From a bacterium (GTDB lineage Bacteria > Planctomycetota > Planctomycetia > Isosphaerales > Isosphaeraceae): a stretch of DNA of 64,000 nucleotides. A program made the translations under genes and the position numbers. Numbering within the stretch: the stretch's first letter is position 1; each line of letters begins with the position of its first letter. The DNA lies in NCBI GenBank assembly GCA_016125085.1, contig WGMM01000031.1:62001-126000 (forward strand). Direction: 5' to 3'. The notes under the pieces are model-generated. The model worked only from the letters and a program-made list of their open reading frames with translations. It did no database searches and was not told where the DNA came from. This document shows positions 1 through 7,578 of the stretch, one piece after another.

Positions 1-698
1 GAGTTGTTCGTGCCCCAGAAGCCGTGCCAGCCGATGCGGGGTTGGCCAGGAAGCGGGTTGCCGGCGATCGGCGTTTCCCACGGGGGTTGGGGGTTGAGCA
101 GAACGCCGACGCAGTAGTTGTCGCCGAAGCTGCCCTGATAGTTGGCGACCGGGATTCGCGTTTCGGCGGCACCGGTGATCGGGTTCGGAGGAACCGAGCC
201 GTTCGGGTAGTTGCCCCAAACGCCGGAGTTCGAACGGAAACCAGGAGCCACGCCGTTGAAGTTATCGTCGGAAGGGCAGGTCCAGGCGCCGTTGCTGGCC
301 ATGTAAGCCGTCCACTGGGCCGCATTGTTGGCCATAGGGCGGTTCAGGTTCATGGCGTTGTAGGAAGCGGTCGCTTCCATCTGCGGCAGGATCAGAGCAC
401 GCCAGGCCAGCAGATTGTTGGCGATGGCGGCACCTTCGTTGCCCCAGATGTCCTTGCCGCCGCTCTCGTCGGCGATACCACCGGGCGGGAACGAGCCGAA
501 AGAACTTTCGTAGTTATGGAGTGCCAACCCGATTTGCTTCAGGTTATTCACGCACTGGGCGCGACGGGCAGCTTCCCGGGCGGACTGGACCGCCGGCAGA
601 AGCAGTGAAATCAGAACGGCGATGATCGCGATCACCACCAGCAGCTCGATGAGCGTGAAGCCCTTGCGCGAGCCTCGGTATGGGAGAGTCTTCGACAT
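1..698 (-). CDS. DUF1559 prepilin-like protein, C-terminus cut by window edge
   Basis: Reading leftward from the ATG at 698 gives an open frame that runs off the left edge, so only about 232 N-terminal residues are visible. The start has a short basic leader followed by GFTLIELLVVIAIIAVL, the class III (type IV pilin / type II pseudopilin) signal with cleavage before Phe and Glu at position 5 of the mature protein. It is followed by LLPAVQSAREAARRAQC and NNLKQIGLALHNYES, the signature of the DUF1559 family that is hugely expanded in planctomycetes. Such proteins are thought to be membrane-anchored, surface or periplasmic, pseudopilin-like; their function is not established. The later part is rich in Asn, Gly and Trp, as usual for the C-terminal DUF1559 domain. 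Family call is firm; role is unknown. Confidence 0.9.
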   Translation of the reverse strand, partial: MSKTLPYRGSRKGFTLIELLVVIAIIAVLISLLLPAVQSAREAARRAQCVNNLKQIGLALHNYESSFGSFPPGGIADESGGKDIWGNEGAAIANNLLAWRALILPQMEATASYNAMNLNRPMANNAAQWTAYMASNGAWTCPSDDNFNGVAPGFRSNSGVWGNYPNGSVPPNPITGAAETRIPVANYQGSFGDNYCVGVLLNPQPPWETPIAGNPLPGQPRIGWHGFWGTNN

Positions 699-1169
699 GC
701 AATACCCCTACTTCTACCTGGGACAACAGAATCCGTCTGCACAGGAACCACTGGGGCACCAGTACAATACGATGACATTCATGAAAGGACGCAGCGAGCC
801 GAACGGCTCATTCCACATTTATGAACTTTTCATAATGGAGTCAATAGTCTTGATTTCCATATCAGCAAAAATTCGGGCGGACCGACATCGCATTGATATC
901 CGCAAAGGCATAGAACGGCAGTGAGTTACGCAATAGAAACTCATGCCGACAAAATCAAACAAAAGCATGCTTGACCATCGAATCGATCGTAACGCAACTC
1001 CGTGTATCCTCAGCCATCCGAGTGCCTTCCGAAGTGTCGGGGATGGACATTCTTAAGCCTGATCTTCGAAGGTATTCGAAGGCATCGCATGCTTTGATAG
1101 ACTAGCGTCAAGAGATAAGCCATTGCCTTCGAAGTCGAGCACAATTGGAAAGGAAGTCCGGCGAAATCG
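699..1169. other. intergenic region between divergent genes
   Basis: This stretch separates the leftward DUF1559 gene from the rightward TPR gene. Short open frames here show no family features and no ribosome-binding sites, so I call no gene. It holds the weak promoter at 816-844 and three TTCGAA palindromes (1065-1070, 1075-1080, 1128-1133), the last two lying in 10-bp inverted arms TTCGAAGGCA / TGCCTTCGAA, which could be a regulator site for the TPR gene. Confidence 0.5.
816..844 (-). promoter_or_regulatory. possible sigma-70 promoter for the DUF1559 gene
   Basis: On the minus strand TTGACT lies 17 bp upstream of TAAATG. The -35 is good, the -10 matches only half of the consensus. It would give a leader of about 110 nt before the start at 698. 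The surrounding 800-920 stretch is visibly more AT-rich than the coding DNA. Confidence 0.35.
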
Positions 1170-1859
1170 ATGCGATCACCGAGCGATCCCGAAGACATTC
1201 GGAACCTTCCCCTATCGCACCGATTCCGAACTCGTGCTCCAAAAACCGGATCGAACGCGATTCTGATCGCGTTCGGCTCGATCGTGGCGTTCCTCCAAAT
1301 TGCAGGCTGTTCGCCTTACGAACCGACGGAGGCCGAAAAGTGGCTGAAAGCCGTCGAAGCGAAACCGCCGGACACCGGCCCGGGCTGGCAGGACGCCTAT
1401 GTCCGTTTCCGGGACAACGCCGGCGACCTGGAGGCCGCCGCGACAATTCGAGCTTATGTCGAGCGGAATCCTCAGTCCGACTCAGGTCTCATGGCTCTCG
1501 GGCTCGTGGAGCGGGATCTGGGAAGGTTCGAGGAAGCGGACGCCTGTTACCGGCGTGTGATCGAAATCAATCCGACGCGTGCCGGAGCTTTCTGGAATCT
1601 GGGCCGCATCGCTCAGGGTAAGGGTGATCTCGACTCGGCCGCCCAATTTTTCGAAAGTGCCCGCAAATGCGATTCTCTGGCCTGGCAGCCGATCTATGCC
1701 CTCAGCCAGCTGCGCCGCCAGCAGGGCAAAGCAGACGAAGCCAGAGCCCTCTGGGACGAAGCCAAGGCGCGGGGAGCCGGGAAATCGAGCGAAAGAGGCG
1801 GCATGGGGGGGTACGAAACCGATATCGGAATCGTCTACCTCAACATGGAATGGGATTGA
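1170..1859 (+). CDS. TPR-repeat putative lipoprotein
   Basis: 229 residues. A basic N-terminal stretch is followed by a hydrophobic segment ending in LQIAGC, a plausible lipobox with Cys at residue 47, so the protein is probably a lipid-anchored envelope protein; the leader is long, and a downstream non-ATG start is possible. Residues about 85-190 form three tetratricopeptide repeats (for example GRFEEADACYRRVIEINP and GDLDSAAQFFESARKCD). TPR arrays bind partner proteins, but nothing here names the partner. It ends 27 bp from the convergent pdeM gene. The fold call is safe; function is unknown. Confidence 0.75.
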   Translation: MRSPSDPEDIRNLPLSHRFRTRAPKTGSNAILIAFGSIVAFLQIAGCSPYEPTEAEKWLKAVEAKPPDTGPGWQDAYVRFRDNAGDLEAAATIRAYVERNPQSDSGLMALGLVERDLGRFEEADACYRRVIEINPTRAGAFWNLGRIAQGKGDLDSAAQFFESARKCDSLAWQPIYALSQLRRQQGKADEARALWDEAKARGAGKSSERGGMGGYETDIGIVYLNMEWD

Positions 1860-1886
1860 ACCGTCGATTGGCGATGCGAAGTAGCA

Positions 1887-2639
1887 TCAACGACTTGCTT
1901 GTTCCGCATTCCTGAATGTTGCGCCGTTCGGCCTCCCGGAAGTGCTAAGACCGGCGATTTTCGAACGCAAGGATGTCAGCGTCCCGAACGGTAGAACGTC
2001 GGCATCGCGGCAGACCCAGCATTCATGGCTTCCCCAGACCGATTCCGGAAATCGGAACGGGTCGAAAAGATCGACCCCCGCGGCATCGGTCGAAAAAGCC
2101 GGCAGAAGGATCCGGTTCGGCGCACTCAAAAAGGCGCGGAACGCGTGTCCTCTCCAGCGCAACGACGGATGCAGGTGGCCGATGATTTCGGCACGGCCCG
2201 ATTCGACAGGTTCCATGAAACCGTCGTGACCATGGCGGATTGTCCAGCCGTCGATTTCGTACGATTCCGGGCAGTCGCGCAAGCGGCCTTCGTCGTGATT
2301 GCCCTGGACGAACACCGGACGGATGTCTCTGGCATTCAGGCCGGCGACGAACTGCTCGAGAACGTTCGATTCACGCTTCAATGCATCCCTCGACTCGATG
2401 ACGTCGCCAGCTACGACTAGCGTCCTGCAAGCAGTGAAGGTGAAGAGAGGATCGAGGCGGTCGAAAACGTCGTCGACGGAATACCTGGGCAGACAGTCTC
2501 CGCCACGAGCACGCTTGTACTCATAGCCAAGATGGAGATCCGCAATTACGACGGCCCTTTCTCCGGGGTGCCAGATCAGGCCCTGGGGCAGAAAGTGCCA
2601 GGGGCCGGGGCCCCGGATCGCTGCGAAGGCGGGCGTCAT
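1887..2639 (-). CDS. pdeM: ligase-associated DNA damage response endonuclease PdeM
   Basis: Calcineurin-like metallophosphoesterase of about 250 residues. The metal-binding motifs are in order: ADLHLGYE (Asp, His), VAGDVIESRD (Gly-Asp), VQGNHDEG (Gly-Asn-His-Asp/Glu) and GHLHPSL (Gly-His-x-His). Proteins of this type are nearly always encoded next to an Lhr-like helicase, and here the helicase gene lies immediately upstream, its TGA overlapping this ATG (ATGA at 2636-2639); I therefore prefer the ATG at 2639 to the GTG two codons earlier. Known relatives are proposed to act in DNA repair with the helicase, an ATP-dependent DNA ligase and an exonuclease. No ligase or exonuclease gene is visible nearby. 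Confidence 0.88.
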   Translation of the reverse strand: MTPAFAAIRGPGPWHFLPQGLIWHPGERAVVIADLHLGYEYKRARGGDCLPRYSVDDVFDRLDPLFTFTACRTLVVAGDVIESRDALKRESNVLEQFVAGLNARDIRPVFVQGNHDEGRLRDCPESYEIDGWTIRHGHDGFMEPVESGRAEIIGHLHPSLRWRGHAFRAFLSAPNRILLPAFSTDAAGVDLFDPFRFPESVWGSHECWVCRDADVLPFGTLTSLRSKIAGLSTSGRPNGATFRNAEQASR

Positions 2640-5257
2640 GGGCACAACTCCGCGTCGATCGATGCGAAAAGGCGATCATGCAGCCGCTTCAGGGCGTCGT
2701 CGGCCGATTCGAACCGGACAGCCTCGGCGCGGTCGATACCGAATGGCTCCAGCCAGGCAGCGGCGAATGGCGAGATCGCCGTGAGTCGCCGGAACCTGAA
2801 CCCGGTCACAGTCCGGAGCCAATGGAATGCCGCGGGCAAGTCGAGCGTGCGCTCCAGGACGTCTCTTCGGGCTTCGGCGAGAAGCGGGTGGTCCGGACAA
2901 CGTTCGGAGATCAGCGGGAAAAGCCGGCGGGAGATCCAGTCGTGCCCGCCGACTTTGGGCCGGCCCCATTCCGGATTGCGCAGGACCATGAAGCCCGTCA
3001 TGGCGGTGCGCTTAAAATGGCGTGCCAGGACTTCGCCCCGGTCCAGGCCTTCCAGTACGTCGTCTTCGAAGCCCGCTTCCGACATCATCCCGGAAAGTTC
3101 ATGCCTTTCGATAAGATCCGCGCCGGTTCGCACGACGAACCCGAGGTCGGAGACGCTCAAGTGAACGTCGCGGCCGGCGACACGCCCCACTCGAGCCGCG
3201 AAGGCTCGGCCCAGGCACTCCGCCGCGGCTCGATGGAAACAGCCGTGAACGGCATAGCTCCAGCCTTCAGCCTCAGGAAAGCTTTCGATGAGGCAACCGG
3301 AAGTGACTGGCACTTCCGACACGGCGTTCTGCCAGCTCCAGAGCGAAACGAGACACGCCGCATCGGCCTCACGCATGCGGAAGCGTTCGACGAGCCAGTT
3401 CCGGGCCGAATCCTGATCCCGTGCGACGCGATCCCCGAGTTCTTCACGAAACCGGGCCAGGGCGATCGCGAGATGGCCAGAGAGTCCGGGGCGGTCGCTC
3501 GTCCAGACAGGAAAGTCGGCGTAACCGTCCGCCTCGGTGACTTCCACTCGCCCCTGCTCCGACTTTTTCACCTTCAATGATCGACCGTCGAGCACGAATC
3601 GATCGCCCGGGCGAAGCCGATCCGCGAACATGATTTCCAGATGTCCGATCGACCTGCCATCGACGGCGACGGGTACGGATTCTTCCGAATCGATCGTCCC
3701 GGCATTCATGCGGAAAAGCCTGGCCGTACGGCGATCGCGGATACGAAATCGATCCCCCGCACGTACGAGACGCGAGGGAGTCCAGCGCATTCCGCCGGAA
3801 TCGGTTTCGTCTGCCCCCGAGGGAGCCTGAGATTCGCCGCACAGATATTTCATGCACGCATCGAAGTCTTCGCGAGTGAGGTCGCGGAATGTCCAGGTGC
3901 GTTTGACGATCGCGAAGAACGACTCTGCGGATGAGTCGCCGGCACAGGCCTGGCCGACGATCTGCTGACACAGGACATCCAGAGGCCGTTCCGGGATCCG
4001 GACCGGTTCGATGAGCCCGCGGCGAGCCTGATCCGCCGTAACGACGGCTGTCGCGAGATCGGCCGGGTGGGCGGCGAGAATCACGCCTTCCGGCTCCAGC
4101 CCCGGAGCATGCCCTGCCCTGCCCAGCCTCTGCAGGCATCGCGTGACGGAACCGGGCGAGCCGATCTGGACGACGAAATCGGCCGCGGGATAATCGACCC
4201 CCAGTTCCAGGCTGGTACTTGTCACGACGACGCCGATGGTGCCGTCTTTCAGGGATTTCTCGACTTCTCTGCGCACCGAAGCATCGAGCGAACCATGATG
4301 CGCGGCGATCGTCGGGCGATCGAGATTTTCAGGTTCGAGCCTGAAGTGTTCGCGGATCAGAAACGTCAGGCGTTCCGTAAGGGGCCGGGTGTTGGCGAAA
4401 ACGACGGTCGTCTTGTACTGCGCCGAAGCGGCCCCGAGACGATCGATAATCCGCTGCTGAACGAGTGGTCGATAGGGGGCTTCGTCGGACGCGATCAGCG
4501 ATTCGACCCGCAGCTTCGATCGACCGGGACTGACGACGCCCTCGATCTGGCCGACTTCGACGATTTCGCAAGATCTGCCGGGGCCGACGAGAAAACCCGC
4601 GAGCGTTTCCGGTGGACGGCAGGTGGCCGAAAGACCGATGCGGAGCGGGTCGGAAGCTGTGATCTCGCTAAGCCGTTCGAGACTGACGGCCAGATCGGCG
4701 CCGCGCCGATCGGCCGCCAGAGCATGAATTTCGTCGACGATGACAGTCTCGACATTGCTCAGCGCCTCGCACCACGAGGCCTGGCTCAGAAGAATCGATA
4801 AACTCTCGGGTGTCGTCAATAGTATCTGTGGCGGCCGCTTGCGCAGATTGGCCCGATCGTTGGGCGAAGTGTCGCCTGTTCGGATTCCGACACGAATCGG
4901 CGGCCCATTCTGCGAATCATTCGGCTTGAACGCCCCCAGGAGCGCGTCGAGATTCCGTTGGACGTCGTTGGTCAGGCTTTTCAGGGGCGAGATGTAAATG
5001 CAGCGGACGGCATCGGGCAAAGGCGTGCGTTCTGCTTCGCGCAGAAGGGCGTCGATGGGCATCATAAACGCCGCTAGCGATTTGCCTGTGCCAGTAGGTG
5101 CGATCAGCAGGGCGTTTCGACGCTCGGCCAGAATCGGCCAGGCGGCTTTTTGAACGGAAGTAGGCCCGCCGGGGAAACGGCCTTCGAACCATGACCGCAG
5201 GCCGGGGTGCACCGGGTACCGATCGTCATTTGCCTGGGCCGGCCGGCTCGCTTCCAT
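2636..5257 (-). CDS. ligase-associated DNA damage response DEXH-box helicase (Lhr-like)
   Basis: 873-residue superfamily 2 helicase. Visible motifs: Q-region and Walker A (APTGTGKSLAAF, about residue 55), DEIH box (VDEIHALAADRRG, about 170), motif III SATCRPPE, motif IV VVFANTRPLTERL, and motif VI QRLGRAGHAPG near residue 390. After the two RecA domains come the winged-helix and Lhr-core regions expected in this family; length fits the short Lhr-core class. It would unwind DNA or RNA:DNA with 3'-5' polarity using ATP in the cytoplasm. Translationally coupled to pdeM through a 4-bp overlap, the usual arrangement. The rest of the classical cluster (ligase, exonuclease) is not in this window. 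Confidence 0.9.
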   Translation of the reverse strand: MEASRPAQANDDRYPVHPGLRSWFEGRFPGGPTSVQKAAWPILAERRNALLIAPTGTGKSLAAFMMPIDALLREAERTPLPDAVRCIYISPLKSLTNDVQRNLDALLGAFKPNDSQNGPPIRVGIRTGDTSPNDRANLRKRPPQILLTTPESLSILLSQASWCEALSNVETVIVDEIHALAADRRGADLAVSLERLSEITASDPLRIGLSATCRPPETLAGFLVGPGRSCEIVEVGQIEGVVSPGRSKLRVESLIASDEAPYRPLVQQRIIDRLGAASAQYKTTVVFANTRPLTERLTFLIREHFRLEPENLDRPTIAAHHGSLDASVRREVEKSLKDGTIGVVVTSTSLELGVDYPAADFVVQIGSPGSVTRCLQRLGRAGHAPGLEPEGVILAAHPADLATAVVTADQARRGLIEPVRIPERPLDVLCQQIVGQACAGDSSAESFFAIVKRTWTFRDLTREDFDACMKYLCGESQAPSGADETDSGGMRWTPSRLVRAGDRFRIRDRRTARLFRMNAGTIDSEESVPVAVDGRSIGHLEIMFADRLRPGDRFVLDGRSLKVKKSEQGRVEVTEADGYADFPVWTSDRPGLSGHLAIALARFREELGDRVARDQDSARNWLVERFRMREADAACLVSLWSWQNAVSEVPVTSGCLIESFPEAEGWSYAVHGCFHRAAAECLGRAFAARVGRVAGRDVHLSVSDLGFVVRTGADLIERHELSGMMSEAGFEDDVLEGLDRGEVLARHFKRTAMTGFMVLRNPEWGRPKVGGHDWISRRLFPLISERCPDHPLLAEARRDVLERTLDLPAAFHWLRTVTGFRFRRLTAISPFAAAWLEPFGIDRAEAVRFESADDALKRLHDRLFASIDAELCP

Positions 5258-5537
5258 TCGACGTGCGTCCTGGCTCGTAACCTGGCACGGCTCGCGTCAT
5301 TAACCCGTGGGCGGAACGGTTCGACACGCAAGGCTGGTTCAGGTTCGGATCGATTCGTTATGCTAATGTCTGACGACATCCGCGGCAAGCGGCTGGTTCT
5401 TCGTCGCATGAATCCGGAATAAGGGGTCAGGTCTCTTTTTCGCTGCTCTTCACGAGCACGAGAGAGTACCCATACGTGGAAGTCGCTGACTTGCACTCTT
5501 TCTTCCGGCTCGAAATGATCCAGGGCGAATCGCCGAA

Positions 5538-6047
5538 GTGAACGTGCTGACCGACGTCTGGCTGAACGTCATCCTGTTCGAACCGGAAATCGCGGCCAAT
5601 ACGGGCGCGATCGGCCGCACGTGCCTGGCGCTGGGGGCGCGGCTCTGGCTGATCCGTCCGCTGGGCTTCCGGCTCGATGAGCGAAACGTCAGACGTGCCG
5701 GCCTGGATTACTGGCCCCAGGTGGACTGTCACGTCGTCGACGACTACGAGAGCGCCATCGCGGCGGCACGGCCGGGGCGTATCTGGTTGATGACGACCAA
5801 GGGATCTTCCGACCACTGGGATGCCGGCTACGAACACGGAGACGCTCTGGTCTTCGGCCCGGAATCACGTGGCCTGCCGGACTGGATCCTGGCCTCTCAG
5901 CCCGCCGAGAACCGTCTGCGAATTCCGATGCTGCCTGAAACGCGGAGCCTGAATCTGGCAAATGCGGCATCTGTCGCCATGTATGAAGCGGCCCGCTGCA
6001 TTCGCCCGACCCTGAATCGACACCAACCGCCCCTGACTCGATCCTGA
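5538..6047 (+). CDS. trmL: tRNA (cytidine(34)-2'-O)-methyltransferase TrmL (SPOUT family)
   Basis: 169 residues from a GTG start. SPOUT/TrmH-type motifs are clear: NTGAIGRTCLALGARLWLI (motif 1), VFGPESRGLP (motif 2) and IPMLPETRSLNLANAASVAM (motif 3), which together form the trefoil-knot S-adenosylmethionine site. The short single-domain architecture and the RPLGF/LDERNVRRAGLDYW block match TrmL, which methylates the 2'-OH of the wobble base of certain leucine tRNAs. The following gene begins 12 bp later on the same strand but is functionally unrelated. A second in-frame GTG two codons downstream is an alternative start. Confidence 0.9.
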   Translation: MNVLTDVWLNVILFEPEIAANTGAIGRTCLALGARLWLIRPLGFRLDERNVRRAGLDYWPQVDCHVVDDYESAIAAARPGRIWLMTTKGSSDHWDAGYEHGDALVFGPESRGLPDWILASQPAENRLRIPMLPETRSLNLANAASVAMYEAARCIRPTLNRHQPPLTRS

Positions 6048-6058
6048 GACCTGAACCG

Positions 6059-7336
6059 ATGAATTCCAAACGACTTGCGTTCCTTGTTGGGATCAGTACC
6101 CTGATCGGCATCGGTGCGATCTTTTATATCTTCGGTGAGCGTCCGATCGCGAAGCCGATCGTACTTGCGGACCCGCCCACCGCGGAACCGGCAGCGAAAA
6201 GCAAGAACAAGAGGGTCGAGCCCGAGCCGCTGGAATTCAGGAACACTGCACTTTCCGTCGGTTACGTCGGCGATGCGAAATGTGCGGAGTGTCATCTGGC
6301 GGAGACCGAGAGTTATCGGAAGCACCCGATGGGCCGATCGATGACGACGGTCGAAAAACTCAAGCCAGCGGCGACGAAAGAGCCTTTCACTGTCGACGGT
6401 TACCGCTATTCTGTGCGGACCGAGGGGCCCCGCGTGATTCACGTCGAAGAGAAGCTCGACGTCACAGGAAAAGTCGTAGCGACGAAGGAAGAGGACGTCT
6501 CGCTGGTCGTCGGCTCCGGCACTCGCGGCCACGCGTTTCTTGTCGACCGCAAGGGCAGCCAGTTTCAGTCACCCGTGTCGTGGTACAGCTCGGTCGGCAA
6601 ATACGATCTCGCGCCAGGTTATGCCGGGAAGAATCTCCACTTCAATCGCCAGATCCACCAGGGTTGCCTGCACTGCCATGCGGATCGGGTCGACGAAAAG
6701 CCGGACGGTGCTCTTGCCATCAATGGGCTGACGATCGGGTGCGAGCGGTGCCATGGCCCCGGCGAACTCCACGCGAAAGAGCAGAAAGCTGTCGGAGGAT
6801 TTGACCCGACGATCGTTAACCCAGTGAAATTGACACCCACCCGGCGCGACCAGGTGTGCTATCAGTGCCACCTGCAGCTGGACGCCCGCGAGGAGATCGA
6901 AGGCAAAAAAGTCGTGGACTATCGCCCTGGCGGCGATCTGTACGAATTCGTACGACGATCTGAGATACCGCTCAGCGACCCGTACCTGCAGATGAAGTCG
7001 TTGGGGCACTCGCACCAGATGGAAGAGAGCAAGTGCTTCGTCAACAGCGACGGCAAGATGGGCTGTGTGACATGCCACAACCCGCACGAATGGCCGACGA
7101 AGTTCGAGGACCGCATCGCTCTGCATAACAAAAAGTGCATCAGCTGTCACGACGCCGGTAACGAATGCTCTCTACCGACTCCGACCAGGCTTTTGAAGAG
7201 CCCGACGGACAATTGCGTCTCTTGCCACATGCCGACCCGCCAGACGACCGACATCGGCCATACGGCACTCACGGACCACCGCATTCCCCGCAAAGCCGAA
7301 CAAGCCGTGAAGGCTGCCCCTAAAGCAACTCCTTGA
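6059..7336 (+). CDS. membrane-anchored multihaem cytochrome c (seven CXXCH)
   Basis: 425 residues. An N-terminal hydrophobic segment (LAFLVGISTLIGIGAIFYIF) acts as a signal anchor, placing the rest in the periplasm. Seven CXXCH haem-attachment motifs are visible: CAECH (residue 75), CLHCH (203), CERCH (228), CYQCH (267), CVTCH, CISCH and CVSCH in the last 100 residues. The pattern resembles cytochrome c554-like multihaem proteins and planctomycete multihaem cytochromes often attached to TPR proteins. It is likely to carry electrons or act as a multihaem oxidoreductase; substrate cannot be read from sequence. The tail after the last haem is basic and Pro/Ala-rich. Confidence 0.85.
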   Translation: MNSKRLAFLVGISTLIGIGAIFYIFGERPIAKPIVLADPPTAEPAAKSKNKRVEPEPLEFRNTALSVGYVGDAKCAECHLAETESYRKHPMGRSMTTVEKLKPAATKEPFTVDGYRYSVRTEGPRVIHVEEKLDVTGKVVATKEEDVSLVVGSGTRGHAFLVDRKGSQFQSPVSWYSSVGKYDLAPGYAGKNLHFNRQIHQGCLHCHADRVDEKPDGALAINGLTIGCERCHGPGELHAKEQKAVGGFDPTIVNPVKLTPTRRDQVCYQCHLQLDAREEIEGKKVVDYRPGGDLYEFVRRSEIPLSDPYLQMKSLGHSHQMEESKCFVNSDGKMGCVTCHNPHEWPTKFEDRIALHNKKCISCHDAGNECSLPTPTRLLKSPTDNCVSCHMPTRQTTDIGHTALTDHRIPRKAEQAVKAAPKATP

Positions 7337-7516
7337 TCGCCGAGGGTCGTGATCAGGAAACGCTTTGAGGCAGCGGATCGACCCTTTTCGCATCGACGGA
7401 ACGATGAGTCTTCCGCACCACGCTTGCCGGGTTGGACTTCTGCCGGCATGACCGGTCGAAACGCAAACCATCTCTGACCGGCCGTTTATGACCCGCTGCT
7501 GTGTCACCAGAACGCT

Positions 7517-7560
7517 GAAAGGGCCGATGACTCACGTCACCGGCCCTTTCGATTTTTAGT
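7517..7560 (+). terminator. strong intrinsic terminator-like hairpin
   Basis: GAAAGGGCCG at 7517-7526 pairs perfectly with CGGCCCTTTC at 7541-7550, with an inner TGAC/GTCA stem; ATTTTT follows on the plus strand. It lies between two convergent genes, 180 bp after the multihaem cytochrome and 29 bp after the stop of the leftward Gly/Met-repeat gene, so it may serve both; the T-run points rightward. Confidence 0.65.
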
Positions 7561-7578
7561 GAATCGAGCTCAGATCGA

